Assembly: GCF_018732085.1 (NCBI RefSeq)
Contig: NZ_CP076103.1
Coordinates: 5,084,001-5,148,000, forward strand
Reading direction: 5' to 3'
Length of the DNA stretch: 64,000 nucleotides
Origin: Lysobacter capsici
Lineage (GTDB): Bacteria; Pseudomonadota; Gammaproteobacteria; Xanthomonadales; Xanthomonadaceae
Within the stretch, counting starts at the first letter, position 1. Every line of letters begins with the position of its first letter. The position numbers were made by a program, and so were the translations under genes. Positions 51,963-59,847 of the stretch are shown here, piece by piece. Under the pieces are notes generated by a model. It was given only the letters and a program-made list of their open reading frames with translations. It had not been told where the DNA came from and ran no database searches.

Positions 51963-53816
51963 GTGACCAACGCGACAGGACATGCCACCAGGATCTGCGC
52001 CATCGGCGCCTTGATCGCCGCCGCGCTGCTGGCGCCCGGCCACGCGCGCGCCGATTCGATCCAGGCCACGCCGTGCGTGCTGCAGCCCGGACAGACCACC
52101 TGCACCACCACCATCAGCTGGCAATCGACCAGCCCGCTGGTCGATCTGTACGTCAAGCACCCCTACACCGGCAGCGAACAGCTGTGGGCCGGTGGCCAGC
52201 CCGCCAACGGCTCCGGTGGCTGGGCCTACACCAACGCCTGGCCGGGATTGATCTTCGAGATGCGCGTGGGCGGCGTGGTCAAGGCCCACAGCCGCGTCTA
52301 CGCCAAGCTCGGCCAGGTGCTGGCGCAGCCGGGCGGCAGCAACTTCGTCTACTACAACGTCGAGTACCCGGCCAATGCCGTCCACGGCGCCTGGGAACGC
52401 TACACGCCGTACGCCCGCTTCAACGATCGCGGCGTGGGCGACATCCTGCGCAGGCAGCTGACTGAAATGCACGCGCAGGGCCAGCGCAGCCTGCGCCTGC
52501 ACATCCCGCACAGCCACGATTTCAACGTGGACGACCTGGGCTGGGCCTGCGGCTCGCGCCAGCGCAGCGATGCGCGCGGCACCTACTACCTCGACCGCAA
52601 ATGCCAGGACAACCTGAAGAGTTTCCTCGAACTCGCGCGCGACATCGGCTTCACCCACTTCGAACTCGCGTCCGGCCAGTTCGGGCCGAACCAGATCACC
52701 TCGCAATGCGCGACGCCGAACGACCCGCTGGTGATCACCGCGCGCGAAGAGAATTTCCAGGTCCTACGCGAACTGCGCGACATCGCGCGCGCGGTCAACG
52801 TGCCCTACGTGATGGACCTGGCCAATGAAGCCAGCCCGCCGTCGAACGCGACGACGCTGGCCTGCGAAACCGCTTATCTCAAGACCTTGTGGGAGCGCTA
52901 CGTCGACGCCTACGGCACCGGCGACACGATCGGATTTTCGATCATCGTGGGCAACACCTGGGACGTGGCCAACCGTTTCGGCCTGATCACCCAGTTGTAC
53001 GGCAAGTACCATCCGGACGCCTACTCGGTGCATATCTATTCCAGCGACATCGCCGGCAGCGGCCAGACCACCGCCGACGTGCTGGCCGCGCTGCGCAGCT
53101 ACCGCGCGAACATGGCGCCGCGCTTCCGCGATCCGCCGCTGATGATCGGCGAGGCCTACCTCAACGACGCCAGCACCGCCGCCGGCATCAACGCCGCGGT
53201 CAATGCCGGCGACCAGATCATCACCCTGACCCAGTGGCCGGTCACCCGCACCGCCGATTCGCAGGCCACCGCGTACTACTGGCCGATGCCGCCGGTGTCG
53301 TACGGCTATTGGCGTTACGCGCAGCAAGGCCTGTCCGCCAACGCGAACCCCAACACCGCGGTCGGCTATCGGCTGATGCCGCTGAATTCGACGCGCTGCC
53401 TGGAAATCATGGGCGGCGCGGCGACCGGCACCCTGGCCCAGATGAGCGACTGCGCGAACAGCGCCGCGCCGATCGGCTGGGCGTCGACGCCGCTGCCGCC
53501 GATCGCGGCGTCCGGACCGAACTCGACCGGCTTCATCCATCTGACCCGCCTGGAATCGGGCAAGCGCCTGGACGTGCTGACCGGCACCGCCAACGGCAGT
53601 TCGGTCAGTCAGCAGACCGCCGGCGCGGCGACATCGCAGCAGTGGCAATTGATGCCGGGCACCGGCTACGTCGGCAGCGACGTCTACAAGCTGGTCAACC
53701 GCGCGAGCGGCAAATGCCTGCACCTGGCCGGCAGCCCGACCGGCACGCTGGTGCCGGTGCAGCAGTGGGATTGCAACGGCAGCACCCAGCAGCAATGGAA
53801 GCTGGTGCCGTACTGA
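51963..53816 (+). CDS. Exported clan-A glycoside hydrolase with C-terminal ricin lectin
   Basis: The 617-residue exported protein starts at GTG 51963, three bases after AGGAGGACT, with a signal peptide of about 30 residues ending HARA. A short N-terminal beta domain (about 31-115) precedes a TIM-barrel (about 120-455). Its acid/base and nucleophile candidates are Glu in MDLANEASPP and Glu in LMIGEAYLND, the usual clan GH-A positions. The C-terminus (about 465-617) is a ricin B-type trefoil with repeated QQWxL blocks. It is a secreted polysaccharide-degrading enzyme; the substrate is unknown. Confidence 0.82.
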   Translation: MTNATGHATRICAIGALIAAALLAPGHARADSIQATPCVLQPGQTTCTTTISWQSTSPLVDLYVKHPYTGSEQLWAGGQPANGSGGWAYTNAWPGLIFEMRVGGVVKAHSRVYAKLGQVLAQPGGSNFVYYNVEYPANAVHGAWERYTPYARFNDRGVGDILRRQLTEMHAQGQRSLRLHIPHSHDFNVDDLGWACGSRQRSDARGTYYLDRKCQDNLKSFLELARDIGFTHFELASGQFGPNQITSQCATPNDPLVITAREENFQVLRELRDIARAVNVPYVMDLANEASPPSNATTLACETAYLKTLWERYVDAYGTGDTIGFSIIVGNTWDVANRFGLITQLYGKYHPDAYSVHIYSSDIAGSGQTTADVLAALRSYRANMAPRFRDPPLMIGEAYLNDASTAAGINAAVNAGDQIITLTQWPVTRTADSQATAYYWPMPPVSYGYWRYAQQGLSANANPNTAVGYRLMPLNSTRCLEIMGGAATGTLAQMSDCANSAAPIGWASTPLPPIAASGPNSTGFIHLTRLESGKRLDVLTGTANGSSVSQQTAGAATSQQWQLMPGTGYVGSDVYKLVNRASGKCLHLAGSPTGTLVPVQQWDCNGSTQQQWKLVPY

Positions 53817-53851
53817 GCGAACGCGGCGCGCTGATCGGCAGCACGCTGTAT

Positions 53852-53882
53852 GGCGGCACGTCGGCGATACCGGCGTGCCGCC
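53852..53882. terminator. Hairpin between convergent genes
   Basis: A 9-bp stem GGCGGCACG/CGTGCCGCC with a 13-base loop lies between the glycosidase-lectin gene and the end of the minus-strand operon. There is no U-run, so it may work as a barrier rather than a classical terminator. Confidence 0.55.
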
Positions 53883-53914
53883 GACAGCGCGACCGCATCG
53901 TCACCCCTCGCCGC

Positions 53915-54421
53915 TCAGGCGAGCTGCATCTCGACGAAGGACAACGGCCGCGCGTCCGCATCGCTCAGCAGCGCGCCGAGCGACTCGACGAAATCGCGAA
54001 CCTGCGCGACGCTGCCCGGACCCCAGTTGTAGCGGCCCTCGGGCGCGAGTTCGGCGAGCACGGTCGTGGCCGAACCGTCGATCGCCGACAGCGAGGATTC
54101 CAGGCAGAAGAACCGCAACTTTCCCGGCAGCAAGGCCGCGGCCAGGTAATAGGCTTCGTTGCGCCTTTGCGGCGCCGGCAAGGTCAGCACGAGCAGCTTC
54201 GGCCCATCGGCGCCCAGGCGGACGCGATCGACCTGCAAGCCTTCGCCCTCGACCCGATCCTCGTCCGGCAGGTCCTCGCCGAGCAAGCGCCAATACTTGC
54301 GCAAGGCTTCCTCGCCGCTGTCGGCGGCGAAGGTGTTGACGAACCACACCGGGTCCTGCAATGCGCTGCTCGCCAGCATGTACTTGGCCTTCATGTGGTG
54401 CGCGCGGGTGGTGTCGGTCAT
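53915..54421 (-). CDS. Hypothetical protein, last gene of the ATP-grasp operon
   Basis: The 168-residue soluble product starts with a His-containing helix (TTRAHHMKAKYMLASSALQD). It contains GEEALRKYWRLLGEDLPDED, LVLTLPAPQRRNEAYYLAA and FFCLESSLSAIDGSATT. I recognise no family. Its ATG overlaps the stop of the lipoprotein gene (positions 54418-54421), so it is translationally coupled to that gene and to the ATP-grasp enzyme. Confidence 0.75.
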   Translation of the reverse strand: MTDTTRAHHMKAKYMLASSALQDPVWFVNTFAADSGEEALRKYWRLLGEDLPDEDRVEGEGLQVDRVRLGADGPKLLVLTLPAPQRRNEAYYLAAALLPGKLRFFCLESSLSAIDGSATTVLAELAPEGRYNWGPGSVAQVRDFVESLGALLSDADARPLSFVEMQLA

Positions 54422-54984
54422 GGCGGATGCGGTCGGGTCAGGGTCGGATGGGATGCGTTCACGCGGTCGCGGGTCGAATCGTTTGGAATCTGGTCGTTTG
54501 AACCAAGTCTTTTGAAATCGGTAGATCGCGGGTCGGTTGGCCAAGGGCCGCCGGACAAACGCGACGCGCCGTTGCAGATGTCCGGCACGCCCACCGACGT
54601 CAGCGCCGGCAATGCCAACCGCGACGACACCTGCGCGTACTGTGCGGCAGACAACGGCCCGATGACAATCGAAGCCGTATCGGCCATGGGCCGGTAACGT
54701 TGCTTGGGCAGGATCACGAAACGCTCGTCGGCGCCCGCAACACGCAGGCGCTGCCGGACCGCGATGTAGTCCGCGTTCTCGGCGACCGCGGACACGCAGG
54801 CATTCACGACCGGCGCGCTGGCGGTCGTCGTCAGGCGATAAGCCAGATGCGAATCGGCCGGTTCGTCGATCCACAGCACCTCGTAAGAGCCGGACACCCA
54901 CTCCACCCGCGAATCGAACGCGCCGCAGCCGCCCAGGCAGACAGCGACGATGCAGCCCACCGCGATGCGCAGGCGGCGGATCAT
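54418..54984 (-). CDS. Lipoprotein, middle gene of the ATP-grasp operon
   Basis: The 188-residue product has a lipobox (VCLGGCG, Cys20). It continues SYEVLWIDEPADSHLAYRLT and NACVSAVAENADYIAVRQRL, then RFVILPKQRYRPMADTASI. The last 35 residues are Pro/Asp/Arg-rich and variable. No known family is recognised. Its start overlaps the stop of the ATP-grasp gene (ATGA at 54981-54984). Confidence 0.75.
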   Translation of the reverse strand: MIRRLRIAVGCIVAVCLGGCGAFDSRVEWVSGSYEVLWIDEPADSHLAYRLTTTASAPVVNACVSAVAENADYIAVRQRLRVAGADERFVILPKQRYRPMADTASIVIGPLSAAQYAQVSSRLALPALTSVGVPDICNGASRLSGGPWPTDPRSTDFKRLGSNDQIPNDSTRDRVNASHPTLTRPHPP

Positions 54985-55805
54985 GCCGCGCCCCCTTGCA
55001 GGGATTCGATGATCGCCGACCAGATCGCGCGCGGCGCGGCCGCGGCATAGCCCGATTCCTGCGCGTCGTTGCACTCGATCACGATCCAGCGCCCGTCGGC
55101 GGTCTTGGCGATATCAACCACCAGGAACGGCACCTGCAGCCTGCGCGCGGCTTCGGCGGCCAGCGCCAGGCCGTCGTCGATATCGTCGCAGGCGTACTGG
55201 GCCGCCTGATACCAATAACGGCCCCAACCCACGCACGCGCCGTGCCACCAGAAACTGCGGAACTCCATCGAGGCCGGCACCTTGCCGGCGATGCCACCGG
55301 CCACCGCCTGCAACGGCACGAACTCGCGCACCACCGGCCGCTGCCAGTGCAGGACCGGGTCGCGGCGATAGTGTTCGCTGGCCCAAGCGTAATGTTCGCG
55401 ATCGCCGATCACCGACAGCTTGGCGTTGTGCTTGCTGGTCTGACGCGAGCCCTTGAGGAAGATCGGCCAATCGAACGCTTGCTCGATCTGCGCCGCGTCG
55501 GGCAGCGATTCGAAAATCCGCGTGCGCGGGGTCATGTCGGTCAGCAGCGGATACCACATCGCCAGTTCGCTGGCGCGTTCGTGCTGCTCGGGCGTGTTGA
55601 CCGGCCGCAGCCCCCAGTCGCGCAGGACCTGGTACTGCGCTTGATAGTCCTCGACCGCGCCGACCCGCAACACACACGGTGTGCCTTCGTCGAAGAAGGT
55701 CGGATGGCGGCAGCGGAAATACAGCTCGAAATCGAAGTCGTAGACCGCCACGCCGATGCGGGCGCTGACTACTGCGAGCAGGTCTTCGAGCAAGACCACG
55801 TGCAT
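54981..55805 (-). CDS. ATP-grasp domain protein, first gene of the operon
   Basis: The 274-residue product has ATP-grasp features: WPIFLKGSRQTSKHNAKL (nucleotide-binding Lys), VVREFVPLQ, and the metal-binding end FLVVDIAKTADGRWIVIECNDAQESGYA with Asp, Glu and Asn. It resembles the R2K clade (DUF4343-like), whose members are thought to ligate amino acids or similar groups. The start at 55805 is uncertain: the frame stays open to 56567 and the segment just upstream has coding-type codon use, so the true protein may be longer or an upstream gene may be fused by a lost stop. Confidence 0.75.
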   Translation of the reverse strand: MHVVLLEDLLAVVSARIGVAVYDFDFELYFRCRHPTFFDEGTPCVLRVGAVEDYQAQYQVLRDWGLRPVNTPEQHERASELAMWYPLLTDMTPRTRIFESLPDAAQIEQAFDWPIFLKGSRQTSKHNAKLSVIGDREHYAWASEHYRRDPVLHWQRPVVREFVPLQAVAGGIAGKVPASMEFRSFWWHGACVGWGRYWYQAAQYACDDIDDGLALAAEAARRLQVPFLVVDIAKTADGRWIVIECNDAQESGYAAAAPRAIWSAIIESLQGGAA

Positions 55806-56100
55806 GAACGAATCCTTTCGAAAAGCGACGGCGCGCCGGGCCGGACGTGTGGCGGTCACTCGATCGCCATCGGGCGCGTGCAGCGCCGCGATCTTGACAA
55901 TGAATTCCAGCGCCAGATGCGAATCGGCCGCCACGCCCGACAGATTGAGGTTGAGCGCGCAGTATCCCATGCGCTGATTAGGCGCCACCAGCTTGCGCTG
56001 GGTCGGCGACAGCTTGCCGATCCAGTGCTCTGGGTTGCGCAGTTCCAGGCAGATGACGTGGTTGCACTGCCTCGACCGCAACTCGGCGCCGACGATGTCG
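55806..56100 (-). pseudogene. Coding-like segment continuing the ATP-grasp frame upstream
   Basis: In the same frame as the ATP-grasp gene and without a stop, residues such as CNHVICLELRNPEHWIGKLS and APNQRMGYCALNLNLSG, then ADSHLALEFIVKIAALHAP show normal composition and high GC3. Beyond about 56100 good codon bias jumps to another minus-strand frame, RPRIVLDQRGLFDRTLGVG, which suggests a frameshift. It may be a decayed gene, or a first domain of the ATP-grasp protein whose start was damaged. Confidence 0.4.
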
Positions 56101-56616
56101 CGCCATGGGTCGCGCCGACGCCCAAGGTCCGATCGAACAGACCGCGTTGGTCGAGGACGATGCGTGGCCGCATCGAGCAGTTCGCGTTTATCGACGGCCA
56201 CCAGCGACCGGAGGAGCGAATCCACGGCACCGAGGAAGGCTTCGAGCACCTGCGGCTGGAAGTGCACGAGGCATCGACCGCGCAGTGATTGCCGCCGCGC
56301 GGCCGAACGCGACCGAGAGAAACCGCGCCGCGAACCGTCACCGCCCACAGGGAGGACAGCGACGGTCGCGGCGTGGCCTTGCCCGGATCGACGGCCCGGT
56401 GCGCACGGCGCTGACCGGGATGCACGTCTTACCGGACTTACCTTAGCCATCGCCGCGCCCGCGAGCCAGGAACAATCCGGGAACGAATCGGGACACGCGG
56501 GGCGAGCGCATGGACGACGCGGCGGGCGTGTCATCGGAAATGCGACGGCAATCGCGCGCGTTCGCACAAGCGCCGAGATTTCCTCGCGGCGCGCCGCGGG
56601 CCGAGCGGGCGCGAGC
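56101..56616. other. Region without a convincing intact gene
   Basis: Short frames on both strands look coding-like here (minus RPRIVLDQRGLFDRTLGVG; plus RIEQFAFIDGHQRPEERIHG), but none is long or bounded properly. The stretch to 56616 is probably upstream sequence of the operon with a decayed gene. Confidence 0.35.
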
Positions 56617-57426
56617 TCAGGTCGAAGTCTGTACTTGCAGGTTCAAGGTCGCGTCGATCAAAGTCGCGCGGACGGTTACCCGCTGGTGTTCGACGAATTC
56701 GATCTGCAACGTGTTGGAGGCCAAGCGATCGGGCTTATGCACCTTGCCCTCACGCAAGGTCACGACATGCGAACCGGGCGACAAGCGGATATGCACGCTG
56801 TTGTCGCCAAGCCCCGCCACCCCGCGATCGATACTGCGCCCCGCGTGATTGCGATCGACGTACAAGGTGTAATCGGCGAGCGGCAACGAGGCATCGGCGC
56901 AGACGATCAATGTCGCGGTCGCTTTGGCCAGGTGCTCGCGGCGCAGCTTTTCCAGGAGACCGGGCTTCCTCGGCTGTTCGTACCCAGGCGGAAACTCGCT
57001 GCCGCTGGCGAATCCGCCGTCGTCGGTTTCGACCCGCCACTGCGCGCGATCGACCACCACCCGGCCGTCGCGAAACGGTACGTAGACAGTGAAATCGAAG
57101 AACGATCGCCTCAGCGCCAACCAGAAATCGCCGCGCAAACGTTCGCCCACCCGCTCGGGGCGGCGACCGCGATGGAAGGGATACTCGAACGCTTCCAAAG
57201 TCAGCCCGCCATCGGCGGCCAGGCGATAAACCGACAGATAACCGCTCCACAAGGCCGAGCACCGGATGCCTGGATCGGGCGTGGCCTGGGCCGCAAGCTC
57301 GTGGCGTCCGCCTTCCCAGCGATGCGGCTTGTGCGGCGCATCGGCGACGATGCGATACAACGACAGCCCGGTCAGATCGACCGCGGCGCAATCGTTATGC
57401 AACTTGTCGGAAATCTGCGCGGTCAT
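56617..57426 (-). CDS. Hypothetical protein, 269 residues
   Basis: The product lacks a signal peptide and known motifs. Beta-rich blocks include LTGLSLYRIVADAPHKPHRW, LWSGYLSVYRLAADGGLTL, FFDFTVYVPFRDGRVVV and a C-terminal immunoglobulin-like end (LRLSPGSHVVTLREG). An Arg/Lys-rich linker (EQPRKPGLLEKLRRE) separates two halves. The start at 57426 was chosen over 57468 by codon use. It lies directly after the effector gene on the same strand, about 84 bases away, so a linked role with the effector is possible. Confidence 0.65.
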   Translation of the reverse strand: MTAQISDKLHNDCAAVDLTGLSLYRIVADAPHKPHRWEGGRHELAAQATPDPGIRCSALWSGYLSVYRLAADGGLTLEAFEYPFHRGRRPERVGERLRGDFWLALRRSFFDFTVYVPFRDGRVVVDRAQWRVETDDGGFASGSEFPPGYEQPRKPGLLEKLRREHLAKATATLIVCADASLPLADYTLYVDRNHAGRSIDRGVAGLGDNSVHIRLSPGSHVVTLREGKVHKPDRLASNTLQIEFVEHQRVTVRATLIDATLNLQVQTST

Positions 57427-57509
57427 CGTCGTCAAAGGCGTGCGAGTGCAGCGCGGACGATGCCACAACGGTCCGCCCCGCGCAGGGGCGGACCGCGATC
57501 GCGATGGGC

Positions 57510-58826
57510 TTACGCCATCATCGTCTTGGGCTGTTGACGCTCCGGCGCCGGTTCCTGCGTCTGGTTCTGCGTCGGCACGTCCTGCTTGAGCTGCTGGGTC
57601 GACTGCTCGATGCTCTGGCTGCTGGCCTGCGTCTTGTCCACCACCACGCGCTGGCTGCTCGGATCGCGCAGTTCGCCCTGCACCGCGAACAGGCCGGTGC
57701 CGCTGGTGTTGGGCACGACGTGGTCGATCTTGGTCATGCCGCTGACTCGCGCCTCGTAAGTCAGCGTGCCGGCCGCGCGCTCAAGCGCGGCGTGGTCCTT
57801 GAACCCGGCCTGCGGGCCGAGCTTCTCCAGGCCGGCGACGGCCTGCTTGTACATCGCGTTGTCCGGATGCGCCGGATTGGACAGCTGCACCTCGCCGGGC
57901 TTCTCGGCCGGCTTCTCGGTCTGCGGACCGGCCGGTTGCGCGTTCTTCAGCGCCTCCAGGGTCTTGGGACCGGCCTTGCCGTCGACTTCCAGATTGTTGG
58001 CGCGCTGGAAGGCTTCGACCGCTTCCTTGGTGTGCTTGCCATAGTGACCGTCGGGCTTGAGCTCATTGCCCTGCGCATCGCGGAAACCGGCCTTGTTCAA
58101 CTGCTCCTGCAACGAAGTCACCGCCGGGCCGCGCTCGTCGGGCTTGAGCACGCCGTCGGCCATCGCGTCGCGCGGCGCGCGCTGCGAGGAACCCGGGCTG
58201 GTGATCGACGCGGGCAAGGTGCGGTTGGGATCGTCGCCGGTGGTCGCCTTCCATGCATCGGCCGGCGACAGGCCCTTGTCGATGTTGGCCTTGTACTCGG
58301 TGCGCATCTGGTTGAGCGCGTCGGCCGACTGCTGCAGGCTGATGCTCGCGTGGTTCGCGCCGCCGTAGTGGCTGGCGCCGTTCTTGTTCGGATCGCCGAA
58401 GCTCGCCCATTCCTTGGACAAGCCGTGCTGCGCCTCGGCCAGGGTCGCGCCGGGCTTGCCGGTGATGTAGTCGGCGACTTCGGGGCGTTTGTCGACGATC
58501 AGGTATTCGGAGAACACCTTGTCCTGCAGGCCGGGAGTGAACGGCTGATTGCGGTCCAGGCCCATCTCGGCCACCGCGCCGCGCATCGTCTGCGGAATGA
58601 TCTGGTACTTGCCGACCGCGAACACGCGATCGTCGTTGCCGTTGGGCAACGCCTGACGGTCCATGACCTGGCCCAGCGTCATCTGCGAAAAATCGATCGG
58701 GCCGTTGGGACCGCGGATGCGCTCCTTGCCGGCGTCATCGGTGTAGGTGCCGCGGTTGTACGCGTTGTAGCCGGCCGCGCCGGACTCGCCGCGGTACATC
58801 AGTTCCAGCAATGGATTGTTGCTCAT
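57510..58826 (-). CDS. Type IV-secreted peptidoglycan hydrolase effector (X-Tfe) with XVIPCD
   Basis: The 438-residue protein has three parts. Residues 1-200 form a phage-lysozyme-like domain with Glu14 in YRGESGAAGYNAYN and the block VFAVGKYQIIPQTMRG. Residues about 224-296 are a peptidoglycan-binding domain (GPAVTSLQEQLNKAGF, DGHYGKHTKEAVEAFQ, DGKAGPKTLEALK). Residues about 314-438 match XVIPCD, the recognition signal of the Xanthomonadales antibacterial T4SS: NPAHPDNAMYKQAV, GMTKIDHVV, LFAVQGELRDP, then a Gln-rich tail (QSIEQSTQQL). It should be injected into rival bacteria to cut the cell wall. GGGAGA precedes the ATG. No signal peptide, as expected. Confidence 0.88.
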   Translation of the reverse strand: MSNNPLLELMYRGESGAAGYNAYNRGTYTDDAGKERIRGPNGPIDFSQMTLGQVMDRQALPNGNDDRVFAVGKYQIIPQTMRGAVAEMGLDRNQPFTPGLQDKVFSEYLIVDKRPEVADYITGKPGATLAEAQHGLSKEWASFGDPNKNGASHYGGANHASISLQQSADALNQMRTEYKANIDKGLSPADAWKATTGDDPNRTLPASITSPGSSQRAPRDAMADGVLKPDERGPAVTSLQEQLNKAGFRDAQGNELKPDGHYGKHTKEAVEAFQRANNLEVDGKAGPKTLEALKNAQPAGPQTEKPAEKPGEVQLSNPAHPDNAMYKQAVAGLEKLGPQAGFKDHAALERAAGTLTYEARVSGMTKIDHVVPNTSGTGLFAVQGELRDPSSQRVVVDKTQASSQSIEQSTQQLKQDVPTQNQTQEPAPERQQPKTMMA

Positions 58827-58957
58827 GAGAATCTCCCTTTCCTGTCGTATGAATCGGTGCATGCGCGGCGGCGTCCTCTTTGCCGCTCACGCGCATGCAC
58901 CCCGATGCTTCCTGTTAACGCTGTTTGCGGCCGGCGACGGCCCGCGATCGGCGGCGA

Positions 58958-59542
58958 TCAGTCGGCCTTCGCGGCCAGTTCCCAGCCGGTGACCTTGAAA
59001 CCCGAATCCTTGCCGCTGTCCTTCCAGTACTGCGCCTCGCCGTAACCGGTGGCCTGCAGCACGCCGGTCACGCCGGCATGGGTGAACTGCACCAGGCAAT
59101 GGGCGTCGCCGCTGCACGAATTGAGTTCGGGCAGGTCCTCGCAGATCTGGCACAGGCCCGGATCGGCCGCGCAGATTTTTTCGTACTTGCCGCCGACCAC
59201 GTTGGCCTTGCACTTCGGATCGACCAACGGCTGCCAGCCCTGCGCCAGCACGGCCTTGCGGAAGTCGCCGTAGGCCATGCCCTTGCTCAGCGCCGCTTGC
59301 GTGTTCTTGACGATCGTCGCCGAGTCCGCGGCCGCAGGCGCAGCGCTCGGCGCGGCGGCCGGCATCGCGGCGGCTTGCGCATTCGCATCGGACGCGGGTG
59401 CAGGCGCGGCCTCGGCCGGCGCGGTGGCGGCGGGCGCCGGCGCGGCGGTGGCCGCGGCCGCTTCGGATGCCGCATTACCGGAATTGCATGCCGCCATGAC
59501 GACGCACAACGCCAACGCACTCAGACTGTGAACAAGTTTCAC
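58958..59542 (-). CDS. Lipoprotein, candidate immunity protein for the X-Tfe effector
   Basis: The 194-residue product starts at GTG 59542 with GGGAGG six bases upstream. It has a lipobox VVMAAC (Cys19), an Ala/Pro-rich linker of about 55 residues, and a globular Cys-rich domain (GDFRKAVLAQGWQPLVDPKC, KICAADPGLCQICEDLPELN, GDAHCLVQFTHAG). It lies 131 bases upstream of the effector on the same strand. X-T4SS effectors with periplasmic targets are normally paired with a lipoprotein inhibitor (X-Tfi), so it is probably the immunity protein. The role is inferred from location and lipoprotein nature only. Confidence 0.7.
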   Translation of the reverse strand: MKLVHSLSALALCVVMAACNSGNAASEAAAATAAPAPAATAPAEAAPAPASDANAQAAAMPAAAPSAAPAAADSATIVKNTQAALSKGMAYGDFRKAVLAQGWQPLVDPKCKANVVGGKYEKICAADPGLCQICEDLPELNSCSGDAHCLVQFTHAGVTGVLQATGYGEAQYWKDSGKDSGFKVTGWELAAKAD

Positions 59543-59847
59543 GCAACCTCCCGATTCGAACCCATGGACGGCCGTGTCGTCCCGCCGTGCCGTCGGCGAC
59601 CGCGGGGCTTCCAAGCCTTGTCTGGCGATGCGCCAGTGTTCCTGCCGGAACCTGCCGATAATAGCGACAGCGTACCCACTGCGGCGAAACCATCAGCGAC
59701 GCAACAAGCTGAACAGCGGCACCGCCCATCGGCGAACGCCGCAAACGCGAACTGCGCCTCTTTTTCGGCCGATCCGGGCCCTCGCGTCATTTGCATGCAA
59801 CGCACGCTCGGCACAGTGCAGCCTCCCCCGATTTACCCGAGCCTCGC

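Noticed and set aside
56105..56446. Plus-strand frame of 113 codons with a natural-looking start (MGRADAQGPIEQTALVEDD)
   Set aside because: Its codon bias collapses after about 20 codons and the stretch is opposite a coding-like minus frame; it may be the antisense shadow of the decayed gene.
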